DNA of 64,000 bases from Pseudonocardia sp. MH-G8. GTDB lineage: Bacteria > Actinomycetota > Actinomycetes > Mycobacteriales > Pseudonocardiaceae. Under the pieces are notes generated by a model. It worked only from the letters and a program-made list of their open reading frames with translations. It did no database searches and was not told the origin of the DNA. The stretch is from assembly GCF_002262885.1 (NCBI RefSeq), contig NZ_NKYF01000007.1, positions 1 through 64,000 on the forward strand, read 5' to 3'. Below, one piece after another: positions 7,272 through 16,900 of the stretch. Positions within the stretch are counted from its first letter, which is position 1. The number at the start of each line of letters is the position of its first letter. A program made the position numbers and the translations under genes.

Positions 7272-7733
7272 ATGAGCCCGGAGGGTGACCCGGTCGTCGC
7301 GACCGCACGAGCGACGCTGCTGGCCACGAGTCGGCTCGAGACGGAGATCCGGGCCGGGGAGTTCGTGGGCCTGGCCGACGACCCGGGGACCGGTGCGCCG
7401 GGTGCGGGCCCGACCCCGACCGAGTACTTGATGATGGCGCTCGCCTCCTGCACTGCCATCACCCTGCGCGGCTATGCGGATCGCAAGTACGACTACGCCG
7501 GCGACATCACCGTGGACGTCGCGTACCACCAGCCGAGGGCGGTCGGGTCGTCGCGCTACCTGCATCGCACCGTCCGGTTGTCGGAGGAGATCCCCGAGCA
7601 GGACTTCCAGACGATGATCAACATTGTGCAGAACTCCCCGGTCACCCTGCTGCTCCAGTTCGCGTGGAGTGTCCGGACCGACATCGCGAACGGGCCGGGT
7701 GCGCTCGCCGCCTCGGCGACGACCTCGTCCTGA
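7272..7733 (+). CDS. OsmC-family protein with one of two catalytic cysteines missing
   Basis: The 153-residue protein shows the OsmC/Ohr fold signatures: 'PTEYLMMALASCTAITLRGYADRK' in the central helix and a C-terminal strand-helix region. OsmC proteins are thiol peroxidases acting on organic hydroperoxides through two cysteines. The first is present in 'ALASCTAITL'. The second, normally in a 'CPV' turn, is replaced here ('VQNSPVTLLL' has Ser-Pro-Val). A classical two-Cys disulfide cycle is therefore unlikely; a one-Cys or ligand-binding role is possible. AAGGAG five bases before the ATG fixes the start. It leads a rightward group with CysRS and NADH dehydrogenase. Confidence 0.8.
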   Translation: MSPEGDPVVATARATLLATSRLETEIRAGEFVGLADDPGTGAPGAGPTPTEYLMMALASCTAITLRGYADRKYDYAGDITVDVAYHQPRAVGSSRYLHRTVRLSEEIPEQDFQTMINIVQNSPVTLLLQFAWSVRTDIANGPGALAASATTSS

Positions 7734-7839
7734 CCCAGGTGCCGTCGGCGGCCACGCACGGAGGGCGGAAACGGCAGGTCCGACCGCGGTTCAACCCGCT
7801 CAGGCCCGATATCGGCAACTCGAACAAGAGGATCACGCT

Positions 7840-7953
7840 GTGGCGACCACGCGAGGCCGTGCCGAGTGGGGCGATGACCAGGTGTTCTGGGAGCACGACG
7901 GCTACCGCGACCGGGGCGAGCCCTGGCTCGCGCAGCGGTGCCAGGGCGGCTGA
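7840..7953 (+). CDS. 37-residue hypothetical protein just upstream of the cysteinyl-tRNA synthetase gene
   Basis: A GTG preceded by AAGAGG opens a 37-codon frame (VATTRGRAEWGDDQVFW...) in which nearly every third base is G or C, strong evidence for coding in this genome. The product is acidic and Trp-rich with a single Cys near the end. Its stop lies three bases before the cysS ATG, so the two would be co-translated. It is not recognised. It could be a leader peptide or a small accessory protein. Confidence 0.45.
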   Translation: MATTRGRAEWGDDQVFWEHDGYRDRGEPWLAQRCQGG

Positions 7954-7956
7954 GCG

Positions 7957-9387
7957 ATGGTCCTTCGGCTGTACGACACCGCTGCCCAGCAGGAGCGGGA
8001 GTTCGTCCCCCACCTGGCAGGCACTGCATCGATGTACGTGTGCGGGGCCACCGTGCAGGGGCCCGCGCACCTCGGACACTTGCGTAGCGCCGTCGTCTAC
8101 GACGTTCTTCGCCGCTGGCTGACGTGCGGCGGGCTGGACGTCCGGTTCGTGCGCAACGTCACCGACATCGAGGACAAGATCCTGGCCGCCGCAGCCCACG
8201 CCGGTCGGCCGTGGTGGGAGTGGGCCGCCACCCACGAGCGCGCCTTCGACGCCGCTTACCGCGCGGTGGGTTGCCTGCCGCCCTCGATCAGCCCGCGGGC
8301 CACCGGGCACGTTCCGCAGATGGTCGAACTCATGCACCGCTTGACCGACGGCGGCCAGGCCTACGCGGTGCCGGGTGGGGACGTGTACTTCGACGTGCGT
8401 TCCTACCCCGACTACGGGGGCCTGTCCGGACAACGTCTCGAGCAGATGCGGCCCGGCGACCGGGGACACGGTGGCGCGGGAAAACGGGACGCCCGTGACT
8501 TCACCCTGTGGAAGGCAGCCAGGCCGGGCGAGCCGTCGTGGCCGAGCCCGTGGGGTCGGGGTCGCCCGGCATGGCACCTGGAATGCTCCGCCATGTCGAC
8601 CACCTACCTGGGCGCCGAGTTCGACATCCACGGCGGCGGCCGGGACCTGCTGTTCCCGCACCACGAGAACGAGCGTGCGCAGTCCCGGTCCGCCGGAGAC
8701 GGGTTCGCCCGCTATTGGACCCACAACGCGTTGATCACGGCGGCCGGCGAGAAGATGTCGAAATCGATCGGCAACACGGTGTCCGTCGACGCGCTCCTGC
8801 GCCGCGTCGGGGGTGCTCGGCTCCGCTACTTCCTGGTGGCGCCGCACTACCGGTCGGTGATCGAGTACTCGGACACGGCCCTGGCCGAGGCTGGTGCGGC
8901 GTACGGGCGCATCGAGTCGTTCCTGCGCCGGCTGGCCGAACGGCACGGGACGGCGCCGCCGGACAAGGCTCTGCCGAGGGGGTTCGTCGAGGCCCTCGAC
9001 GCCGACCTGGCGACCCCGGCGGCGATTGCCACGATCCACCGCGTCGTGCGCGACGGCAACGCGGCCCTCGACCGGGGCGATGCGGGAGCCGCGCCCGCCG
9101 CGGGGGCTGCGGTGCGCGCGATGGCCGGCGTGCTCGGCCTCGACCCGCTGACCGAGCCCTGGGCGAGCTCGGCGGTGCGGACGTCAGCAGCTGCGGAGTC
9201 GGCGCTCTCCGCGCTGGTCGGCCAACTACTGAGGGAGCGGGACGAGGCTCGTGCCCTGCGCGACTTCGTGACGGCCGACGCGGTGCGCGGTCGGCTGCTG
9301 GCCGCCGGCGTGCAGGTCCGGGACACCTCGGACGGCCCGACCTGGAGTTCGGCCAGAAATGGGAGGGTTCCATGCGCAAGATCTTGA
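7957..9387 (+). CDS. cysS: Cysteine--tRNA ligase (stand-alone, probably accessory copy)
   Basis: The 476-residue class I aminoacyl-tRNA synthetase has the HIGH-type motif 'HLGHLRSAVVYDVL' near residue 35, 'VRNVTDIEDKI', 'DFTLWKAARPGEPSWPSPWG', the zinc site ('MYVCGATV', 'HLECSAMS', 'HHENERAQS') and the KMSKS loop 'GEKMSKSIGNTVSVD'. These mark cysteinyl-tRNA synthetase. MshC, the mycothiol ligase paralog, is shorter and has a different motif after KMSKS. The normal actinobacterial cysS is in the ispF/rlmB neighbourhood, which is absent here, so this is probably a second copy. The last 16 bases overlap the start of the NADH dehydrogenase gene. Confidence 0.85.
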   Translation: MVLRLYDTAAQQEREFVPHLAGTASMYVCGATVQGPAHLGHLRSAVVYDVLRRWLTCGGLDVRFVRNVTDIEDKILAAAAHAGRPWWEWAATHERAFDAAYRAVGCLPPSISPRATGHVPQMVELMHRLTDGGQAYAVPGGDVYFDVRSYPDYGGLSGQRLEQMRPGDRGHGGAGKRDARDFTLWKAARPGEPSWPSPWGRGRPAWHLECSAMSTTYLGAEFDIHGGGRDLLFPHHENERAQSRSAGDGFARYWTHNALITAAGEKMSKSIGNTVSVDALLRRVGGARLRYFLVAPHYRSVIEYSDTALAEAGAAYGRIESFLRRLAERHGTAPPDKALPRGFVEALDADLATPAAIATIHRVVRDGNAALDRGDAGAAPAAGAAVRAMAGVLGLDPLTEPWASSAVRTSAAAESALSALVGQLLRERDEARALRDFVTADAVRGRLLAAGVQVRDTSDGPTWSSARNGRVPCARS

Positions 9388-10712
9388 TCATCGGTGGCGG
9401 CTACGCCGGCTTCTACACCGCATGGAAACTCGAGAAGAAGCTGCGTCGCGGCGAGGCCGAGGTGACGGTCGTCGATCCGCGGCCATACATGACATACCAG
9501 CCGTTCTTGCCCGAGGTGATGGCCGGGTCGATCGAGGCCCGGCACGCCGCCGTGTCGCTGCGCCGCCACCTGCACCGCACGCGCGTCGTCGCCGGGATGG
9601 TCAACGCGATCGACCACGAGCACCGCGTGGTCACGGTCCGGCCCGCCGACGGCGACACGTTCGAACTGGGCTACGACCTCATCGTGATCACCGCGGGCGC
9701 GGTCACCCGCAAGTTCCCGGTTCCCGGTATCGCCGAGTGGGCGATCGGTCTCAAGCACGTGGAGGAGGCGGTCGCGATCCGCGACCGGCTACTGACCTCC
9801 TTCGACCTGGCGGCCACGCTCCCGCCGGGCCCACGGCGGGAGAAGCTGCTCACCGTCACTTTCGTCGGCGGCGGCTTCTCCGGCGTCGAGGGCTTCGCCG
9901 AGCTGCTGTCGCTGGCGACCGCGTTGCTGCGGCGCTACCCCGAACTGCACCGCGACGAGCTGCAGTTCCACCTCGTCGAGGCGTCAGGCCGGATCCTGCC
10001 CGAGGTCACCGAACCGCATGGCCGGTGGGTCGTGCGCTTCCTGCAACACCGAGGTGGGCAGGTGCACCTGGACACGCAGATCAGGTCGGCGACCGGCGGG
10101 CACGTGGTGCTCTCCACCGGCGAGGAGCTCGACTCGGAGCTCATCGTGTGGACGGCGGGCAACGCGGCGAACCCGGTCGTGGGCATGCACACCGACCTGC
10201 CAGTGGACGAGCGCGGGTTCCTCATCACCCGGCCCGACCTGCGGGTCGGCACCGCCACCGAACCGGTTCCCGACGCGTGGGCCGCCGGGGACGACGCGGG
10301 GATCGAGGACCTCACCTCCCCGACCCCGGGCACCCGCACGGTGCCCAACGCCCAACACGCCGTCCGCCAGGGCAAGCTGCTCGCCCGCAACATCGCTGCG
10401 ACCTTGCACGGCGGGAAACCGAAGAACTACCGGCACCACAGCTTCGGGGCTGTTGCGACGCTCGGCATCGGTCACGGCATCTTCCAGTACCGGCGGCTCG
10501 TGATCACCGGGCCCCTCGCTTGGCTGATGCACCGTGGCTACCACGTGCTGGCCGTGCCCAGCTGGGAACGCAAGGTCCGCGTGCTCGTGGTCTGGCTGAC
10601 CGCCGGGTTGTTCGGGCGAGACATCCTCTCGCTGGCGTCGGTGCAGCACCCACGCGACGCTTTCGTCAGTGGCGGCCGACCCACCGTGCCGAGCGAACAG
10701 GACCTTTCCTGA
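9372..10712 (+). CDS. ndh: Type II NADH dehydrogenase-like FAD oxidoreductase
   Basis: The 446-residue flavoprotein has two dinucleotide-binding motifs: 'ILIIGGGYAGFYTAWKL' at the N-terminus for FAD and 'VTFVGGGFSGVEGFAELLSL' mid-protein for NADH. It also has 'DAWAAGDDAGIEDL', the FAD-binding segment near the C-terminus, and an amphipathic/hydrophobic tail typical of NDH-2 enzymes. Such enzymes oxidise NADH and reduce menaquinone at the membrane without pumping protons. The start at 9372 follows GGAGGGTT and overlaps the cysS end, so the genes are coupled. Carotenoid- or sulfide-oxidoreductase relatives are alternative readings but less likely. Confidence 0.85.
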   Translation: MRKILIIGGGYAGFYTAWKLEKKLRRGEAEVTVVDPRPYMTYQPFLPEVMAGSIEARHAAVSLRRHLHRTRVVAGMVNAIDHEHRVVTVRPADGDTFELGYDLIVITAGAVTRKFPVPGIAEWAIGLKHVEEAVAIRDRLLTSFDLAATLPPGPRREKLLTVTFVGGGFSGVEGFAELLSLATALLRRYPELHRDELQFHLVEASGRILPEVTEPHGRWVVRFLQHRGGQVHLDTQIRSATGGHVVLSTGEELDSELIVWTAGNAANPVVGMHTDLPVDERGFLITRPDLRVGTATEPVPDAWAAGDDAGIEDLTSPTPGTRTVPNAQHAVRQGKLLARNIAATLHGGKPKNYRHHSFGAVATLGIGHGIFQYRRLVITGPLAWLMHRGYHVLAVPSWERKVRVLVVWLTAGLFGRDILSLASVQHPRDAFVSGGRPTVPSEQDLS

Positions 10713-10782
10713 ACAATCTCGGCCTGATCGATCCGAGCCCGACCCGGGTTCCTGTTCCGTCAACCACCGAAAGGTCGATAGA

Positions 10783-11400
10783 ATGCCCGAACTCACCAAG
10801 GTCGCCGTCGTCTACTACTCGTCGACCGGGACCGTCTACGAGCTGGCCAATTCCATTCTCTCGGGGGCGAAGGACGCCGGGGCCGACGTCCGACTGCTCA
10901 AGGTCCAGGAGCTCGCGCCCGAGGAGGCCATCGCCTCGAACCAGGGCTGGGCCGATCACTGTGCCGCCACCCAGGACGTCCCCGTCGCCACACACGAGGA
11001 CATCCTCTGGGCCGACGCAGTCATCTTCGGCACCCCGACCCGCTTCGGCAACGTCTCGAGCCAGCTGAAGCAGTTCCTCGACACGCTCGGCGGTCTGTGG
11101 GCACAGGGCCTGCTCGCCGACAAGGTCTACAGCGGATTCACCGCGACCGCAACCGCCCACGGCGGGCAGGAATCCACGCTGCTCGCGATGTACAACACGT
11201 TTCACCATTTTGGTGGGATCGTCGTTGCACCGGGCTACACCGACCCCATCAAGTTCGTCGACGGCAATCCGTACGGCACCAGCCATGTCAACGGTCAGGG
11301 CGCGATTCCGGTCGACGACACGGCCCGCGCGGCCGCGGCGTACCAGGGCAGGCGGGTCGCCACGATGGCTACCGCCATCAAGTCCGGTCTCGCCGCCTGA
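10783..11400 (+). CDS. wrbA: WrbA-like NAD(P)H:quinone oxidoreductase flavoprotein
   Basis: The 205-residue flavodoxin-like protein has the FMN phosphate loop 'VVYYSSTGTVYELA' near residue 9, the WrbA signature 'GTPTRFGNVSSQLKQFLD' near 86 and 'SGFTATATAHGGQEST' near 118. WrbA proteins reduce quinones by two electrons using NAD(P)H, as tetramers, and guard against redox stress. GAAAGG eleven bases before the ATG supports the start. It follows the NADH dehydrogenase by 70 bases. A decayed copy of its 3' end occurs at about 19.97-20.19 kb. Confidence 0.9.
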   Translation: MPELTKVAVVYYSSTGTVYELANSILSGAKDAGADVRLLKVQELAPEEAIASNQGWADHCAATQDVPVATHEDILWADAVIFGTPTRFGNVSSQLKQFLDTLGGLWAQGLLADKVYSGFTATATAHGGQESTLLAMYNTFHHFGGIVVAPGYTDPIKFVDGNPYGTSHVNGQGAIPVDDTARAAAAYQGRRVATMATAIKSGLAA

Positions 11401-11520
11401 TCTGACTCTTCCGGACAGCCGGGTACGTCGCCTCGACGTGGCGAAGACGTCCACGCCGGTCAGCTCGCCGACGCGCTGTGCGAGCTGGCCGGCGCACGCA
11501 TCGCAGTCGGGTCGACGCCG

Positions 11521-11805
11521 TCAGCCGGCGGACACAGCGTCGTCGGGTGCAGCGTCGACCGGCGGTGCCGGCCTCACCATCGCCCGCAGCCCTGCCCGGA
11601 CTTCCTGGTGCGCGTCCGCCCGCTTCTGCGCGGCGAGCCGAAGCAGATCGACCGCCCGGCAGGCGTCAGCGGAATCCTCCAGAGCTGCCGTGGCGTCCAG
11701 GACGTGGTCGCGCGCCTCGGTCAGCAGCCGGTCGACCTCGCGTAGGCGGCGGTACACACACGCGCATGCGGAGATCGCTCGATGGTCGGCCGTGTACACG
11801 GTCAT
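11521..11805 (-). CDS. Small alpha-helical hypothetical protein
   Basis: The frame from ATG 11805 encodes 94 residues, preceded by a strong GGAGGAGCT ribosome site that decides the start over an upstream in-frame ATG at 11877. The product is almost entirely helical and heptad-like ('VYRRLREVDRLLTEARDHVLDATAALEDS'). That suggests a small coiled coil or helical hairpin. It has no signal peptide and no recognised family. It is the second of two leftward small genes lying between wrbA and the kinase block. Confidence 0.55.
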   Translation of the reverse strand: MTVYTADHRAISACACVYRRLREVDRLLTEARDHVLDATAALEDSADACRAVDLLRLAAQKRADAHQEVRAGLRAMVRPAPPVDAAPDDAVSAG

Positions 11806-11873
11806 AGCTCCTCCTCCCGACGATCCTCTACGTGCGGCAGTTGCGCCGCCATCTCCTGTCAGCGCCCGCCCGT

Positions 11874-12092
11874 TCATCGGGGGTTCCCCCGGGTCATGCG
11901 GCCTCGTCGGGCGGTGTCGACTTCGATCATTCCGATGTAGGTCCAGTACTCGTCGACCAAGCCGTGGCTCGTGGTCGGCCCGACGTACACCTTGCGGAAT
12001 ACCTTCCCGTGCATCTCCACCAGCTCGGTCTTGACCTCTCGGGGTGCGCGGGGTCCGGTGGTGTTGGTCCCGCTCGGCGCGATGTCACTCAT
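11874..12092 (-). CDS. Small hypothetical protein
   Basis: The 72-residue product (MSDIAPSGTNTTGPRAP...) has an unstructured N-terminus. The remainder alternates strands ('KTELVEMHGKVFRKVYVGP', 'YWTYIGMIEVD') that may form a small beta domain. A GAGGGGCTAGGG stretch precedes the ATG. It lies about 70 bases upstream of the helical small gene on the same strand, so the two may be co-transcribed. Family not recognised. Confidence 0.5.
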   Translation of the reverse strand: MSDIAPSGTNTTGPRAPREVKTELVEMHGKVFRKVYVGPTTSHGLVDEYWTYIGMIEVDTARRGRMTRGNPR

Positions 12093-12373
12093 CCCTAGCC
12101 CCTCATCTCATGTGGCGATCAGCGGGCGGCCGCAGGACATCTGTCCACGGGCTGTCCGCGCGTCGGCGGCAACGCAGGCACCGGGCCTTCGACCTGTCCC
12201 AGCGGGTAGCTCGCTCGAGACCTGCTTCAGCCTGCTCGCTCGGAGGCCTGCCGTCCGCCCTGCGAGCGGCATGCGTCGTTACCGGTCAGCGGTAGTGCGG
12301 GATACCGGCCAGGACCCACCGTCGTCCGTGTCGCAACGACACGACCCACCAGCTTCGCCCTTACCCCTGCAAG
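12093..12373. other. Intergenic, no gene recognised
   Basis: About 280 bases between two leftward genes. No protein-like frame is seen. It must hold the 3' end of the kinase transcript and probably a promoter for the small genes to its left, but no convincing hexamers or terminator stem were identified. Confidence 0.35.
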
Positions 12374-13276
12374 CTAGGCGGAGCTGTTCAGCTGGACCGC
12401 CCCGCAGGCCGCGGGGTAGGCCTCGACGAGCATCGACCGGATCGCCGCCGAGGAAGGTCGCGCCGCAGGGTCCCTGACCAGCAGCCGCTCCACGAGCGGC
12501 CGTAGACGACCGGCTCGCGAGGCCGTGGGGAGCGGATCGTGGAGCACTGCGGTGAGCGTCGGGGCGATGCCTTCGTGCAGGAAGGGAGGCCGGCCTTCAA
12601 CCGCGGTGAAGAGCACCGTTCCGAGGGACCACAGGTCGGAGGCGGGGCGCGGCGGCCCGCCCAGAACGAGCTCCGGGGCGGTGTAGGCCGGAGAGCCGAC
12701 GATGTCGCCGGTGCGGCGGGCCGGGTGGACCGGCTCACCGCCACCCAGCTCGGCGATGCCGAAGTCGATCAGGACCAGCCTGCCGTTGTCGGCGACCACC
12801 AGGTTCGCCGGTTTCACGTCGCAGTGCACGACGCCGGCCTCGTGCACCGCCGCCAGTGCGGCGGACAGCTGCAGGCCGAGTGCGGCGACGACGAGCGGTG
12901 GCAGCCGGCGTTGGATCCGCAGTAGCTCGGCGAGGCTCCTGCCGGGGTGGTAGTCCATTACCAGGCAGGCCGAGCCGCCGTGCAGCACCAGGTCGTGCAC
13001 GGCGACGACGTGGGGATCCCGTACCCGGGCAGTGAGCCGCGCCTCGGCGCCGATCGGGTCGTGCGCGCGGAGCAGCTTGATCGCGACGTCGCGGTCCAGC
13101 AGTTCGTCGTAGGCGCGCCACACGTCCGCCGTCGCCCCACGGCCCACTCGTTCCGCGAGACGGTAGCGGCTCCCGAACAGCTCACCACACCGGGGAACGG
13201 GGGCTTCGTCGGCAGCGCGGGTGCGCGATGCGCCCGAAAGTGGACGAGTGGGCCGGATGCGACAACGGAAGGTCAT
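12374..13276 (-). CDS. Soluble Hanks-type Ser/Thr protein kinase
   Basis: The 300-residue protein is a single kinase domain with the glycine loop 'RVGRGATADVWRAYD' near 41, the VAIK-type lysine 'DVAIKLL', the catalytic loop 'HCDVKPANLV', the metal motif 'IDFGIAE' and 'GSPAYTAPELV'. The usual HRD is HCD, so it is a non-RD kinase that may not need activation-loop phosphorylation. No transmembrane segment or PASTA repeat follows, unlike PknB, so it would act in the cytosol. It is transcribed divergently from the receiver-only regulator, which together with the giant hybrid kinase suggests a shared signalling role (inferred). Confidence 0.85.
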   Translation of the reverse strand: MTFRCRIRPTRPLSGASRTRAADEAPVPRCGELFGSRYRLAERVGRGATADVWRAYDELLDRDVAIKLLRAHDPIGAEARLTARVRDPHVVAVHDLVLHGGSACLVMDYHPGRSLAELLRIQRRLPPLVVAALGLQLSAALAAVHEAGVVHCDVKPANLVVADNGRLVLIDFGIAELGGGEPVHPARRTGDIVGSPAYTAPELVLGGPPRPASDLWSLGTVLFTAVEGRPPFLHEGIAPTLTAVLHDPLPTASRAGRLRPLVERLLVRDPAARPSSAAIRSMLVEAYPAACGAVQLNSSA

Positions 13277-13568
13277 GAGGCTCCTCTTGGCCGGTGCCGC
13301 CGACGTCCGGGTCGATGGGGGAGGTCGTGCGGAGTCCGCGGCTCAGGCCGGGCGACGATCTGCGGATCCACCATCGCGGGCTCACGAGGTGCTGTCTGCC
13401 GCGCCAGCAGCCAAAGGTCGGTCCGGAGATCCGTCCGCCGGAAACCCTGCTAGCAGGGAGGCCCGACGTTTCGAGGGCAGCCAGGGTGGGGCAGGGTTGA
13501 CCATGGAGTTCTGCCCGCTCGGATAGCGGCTAGCTGTGTGGTGGGGCCGGCGTGCCGGCCTTAGCCTG
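13277..13568. other. Divergent intergenic region between the Ser/Thr kinase and the receiver gene
   Basis: This 292-base gap should hold the back-to-back promoters of the kinase (left) and the response regulator (right). No convincing hexamers, palindrome or RNA structure were identified by eye. Confidence 0.4.
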
Positions 13569-13958
13569 ATGATCGTGACCCTGCGGTGCTTGCTCGTCGA
13601 CGACAGCCTGGAGTTCCTGCTGACCGCGCGGACATTGCTCGAACAGGAGGGCCTCCAGGTCGTCGGCGTCGCTTCGACGGGCGCCGAGGCACTCGTCCGC
13701 GCTGCCGAACTGCGTCCCGACGTGACGCTCCTCGACGTCGATCTCGGCACGACCGACGGCTTCGAGCTGGCGGGGCGCCTGGCTGCGCGTCCGGACGCCG
13801 GCGCCGGTCATCTGATTCTGATTTCCGTGAACGCCGAGGAGGATCTCACCGACCTGATCGAGGCGAGCCCGGCCATCGGGTTCGTGTGGAAGCCGTCGCT
13901 GTCCGCCGCGGTGATCAAGGCGCTGGTCCGCGCCGCCGAAGGCGGCACACGGGGGTGA
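13569..13958 (+). CDS. Receiver-only (CheY-like) response regulator
   Basis: The 129-residue protein is a lone receiver domain. It has acidic pocket residues D11-D12 ('LLVDDSLEF'), phospho-acceptor D56 ('VTLLDVDLG'), a conserved Ser at 'LILISVNAEED' and K108 ('VWKPSL'). There is no DNA-binding output domain, so it would act by protein contact or in a phosphorelay. It converges on the giant histidine kinase with only 12 bases between their stops. That arrangement makes the kinase a likely partner, though this is inferred from position. Confidence 0.85.
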   Translation: MIVTLRCLLVDDSLEFLLTARTLLEQEGLQVVGVASTGAEALVRAAELRPDVTLLDVDLGTTDGFELAGRLAARPDAGAGHLILISVNAEEDLTDLIEASPAIGFVWKPSLSAAVIKALVRAAEGGTRG

Positions 13959-13970
13959 GGTGGCTCCCGG

Positions 13971-16900
13971 TCAGGCCTGGTCCGTGCCGGCGCACCGCAG
14001 GGGGAACTCGGCCAGAACGGTGGTGCCGGCGCCGGGGGCGGAGTGCAGGGCGAGCCGGCCGCCGAGCGTCTCCACGCGGTCCTTGAGTCCGAGCAGGCCC
14101 GTTCCGCCGGTGAAGTGCGCGCCGCCGTGGCCGTCGTCGTGCACCTGGACCCGCAGGAGGGCGCCGGCCGGGGTGGTGTCGACCTCGACCTCCACCGTCA
14201 CGACCGAGGCCTCGGCGTGCTTGGTGGCGTTCGTCAGCGCCTCTGCGACGACGTAGTAGGCCGCGATCTCGACCGGTTCCGGCAATCGTCGGCCGGTGGG
14301 CGACTTGATCTGCACGGGGACGCGTGATCGGCGGGCGAGCGCGTTGAGGGCGGGGAGCAGCCCGCCTTGGGCGAGGGCCGGGGGGTGGATGCCGCGGGCC
14401 AGTTCGCGCAGCTCGGTCATCGCAGTGGCGGCTTCGGCCGCGAGAGCCTCCAGCTGTTCCCGCAGCGCATCGAGCTCGGGCGGTACTGCTGCTCGGACGA
14501 TGCGCGCGCGCATGGCGAGCGTCACCAGACGTTGCTGGGCGCCATCGTGCAGGTCCCGCTCGATCCGCCGACTCGCCTGGTCGGCGGCGGCGGCGATACG
14601 CGCGCGCGAGGCGGTGAGGTCGGCGTAGAGCTGGGCGTTGTCGAGGGAGACGGCGAGCTGCGCGGCGATGAGCCGGACGGCGTCGAGTCGTTCCGTGCTG
14701 AACGCGGCGCGCATGAGGCGGTTCTCCAGCAACAGCACCGCCCGCAGCGCGCCGCGGCCGAGAATGGGCATGGCCAGCAAAGAACAGGCCTCGAGGCCGA
14801 CGATGTACGGATCGCGGGCGAAGCGGTCGTCGCGGGTGGCGTCGTCGACGATCAGGATCTCAGCCGTCCGCTGGACGTAGCGCACGGCCGACATCGGCAG
14901 GTCGCCTTCATGCGGGCCGCCCGCCGTGGCGGCATCCCTCGTGTGGTCCGGTGCGGGGAGCAGCCAGTCGTGGTGGTCGTCGTCCCACAACAACAGATGG
15001 ACGCTGGTGGCGCCGGTCATCGCACTGAGCACCTCGACGACGCGGGTGTGCAAGCGTTCGATGTCGGTCTCCGAGCTGAGCGCCTGGGACGCGGCGAGGA
15101 TGGCGAGCAGGTCGAGCGTGCCGGTCGTGACCGTCGAGGAAAGCCGAAGATCATCGGCACGCCGGTCGCCGCCGGGCTCGCCGGCCGTGAGTGCTCCCAG
15201 CCGTGGGGTCGGGTAGGCCCAGTCCAGCTGAGCCACCTTCGCCGTCGCGCCCCATGCGGCGTAGTACTGCCGCGCGCGGGCGAGCAGGTCGCGGCCGGCC
15301 TGCTCCAACCCGTGTGCGAGGTAGAAGCGGGCGGCGCGTTCGGTGATGAGGGCCCGGTGCCATGGGCGCTGCCGGCCGGCGGCCTCGCGCCGGGCGGTGT
15401 CGAAGGCGAGGGCGCCGGCGCGGAAGTCGCCGACCGCCCAGGCTCGCTCCGCCTCCAGCAACCGCTGCAGGTGCCGGAAGTTGTCCGGCGCGTCCGCGGC
15501 GCGGGCGGCCAGCCACCGCGTCACCTCGTCCAGTTCGGACAGCAGTTCGCCGCGTTCGTCACCATCGCCGGCGCGGGCCTGCTCGGCGAGGGCCAGCCCG
15601 CGCAGCAGGCGGGCCACGGCGGTGGGGTAGAGGCCCGGTAAAGCCGGTAGCAGCGGCATCGCCGCCGCGGCGTGCCGCGCCAGGCCGCTCGGATCGCCGA
15701 AGACCGCGGCGACGAGCGCGTGGCTGAGATGCGCGTGGAAGAGCCGCATCGGGTTGTCGGCGTACCCGTCAGTGGGCACCGCCTCACCGGTGGTGGCGAC
15801 GCTCTCGCCGAGCAGCACACCGGCCAGCCACCGGTAGCTGTCGAGCCACTGGCCGGTCTGCTCGTTGCCGGTGCGCCGCACGAAGGTCAGCCCCGCCTCC
15901 ACCTCGGCGACGAGGATGTCCAGTGACGGCGCGCAGTCCAGCAGGTAGTGCGCGGTCGGGTGGTAGGTGTAGCCGGCGTTGGCCAGGTCGCCCCCCGCGA
16001 TCAGCCCCTCGCGGGCCCGCTTCGCGGCTCGGACACCGTTCTCGATCGGCTCGAACCAGCAGCTCAGCAGGGCGAACCGGCGGCGGGCTTCGGAGGTGCC
16101 GGGCTCGTAGCCGCGGGTCTCACCCAACGCCAGGACCCGGCGCACCGCCCGGTACCCGGCGGCGTGGTGACCGCGCCGCGCCACCGCGGCGACGGCGGCG
16201 GCGCTGGCGGGTCCGATGAGGGTGGGACCAGGGCCGTACTCGTGCCAGATCCGCAGGGACTCCAAACTCAGCCAGGCGACCGTGGCGTGGCCGCCGCCGA
16301 AGTACGCAGCCGGCTGGACTGCGTCGATCAGACGGGTCGAGGCCAGCAGCGTGGGCTCTGTGAGGTCGGGCCGAGCCAGATCATCGACACCGTCGGTGCG
16401 GTCCAGCCAGCGGTGCAGGCGGTCGAACTGGTCGTCGAGCTCGGCGGCGAGCCGGTCCGCCACCGGAACGGTGATGCCGAGCTCACGCAGCGAGGCGATG
16501 CCGAGTCCGATCGCGTCCGCGAATCGGTTCCGGTGAGTCAGGCTGCTCACCTGCACCACCGTCGCGTCCGCGCGGTCCGATGCGGAAGGGCGCAGCCCTT
16601 CGATCGTGCGGTACTCCTCGTCCGCCTCATCCAGGCGGCCCAGGCCGTAGAGGGCGGCGTGGCGGCCCGTGTGAACCGCGATCAGCGTGGTGGTCTCACC
16701 CGGCTCGATCAGCTGCAGCGCGGCGGCCAGCAGCGCGTTCACCAGCGCATGGTCCCCGATCATCATGGCCTGCTCGGCGGCGCGTCGCAGCAGCCCCACC
16801 ACCCGACGCCGCTCGCCTGCATCATCGATCGCGTCGACGACCGGCAGGTACTGCCCGGCGGCGACCGCGTACAGCTCCGGCACCCGGGCCAGCCGCCGGG

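Noticed and set aside
7957..9387. Mycothiol ligase MshC
   Set aside because: Length, 'DFTLWK', 'TDIEDK' and the sequence around KMSKS fit cysteinyl-tRNA synthetase better than MshC.
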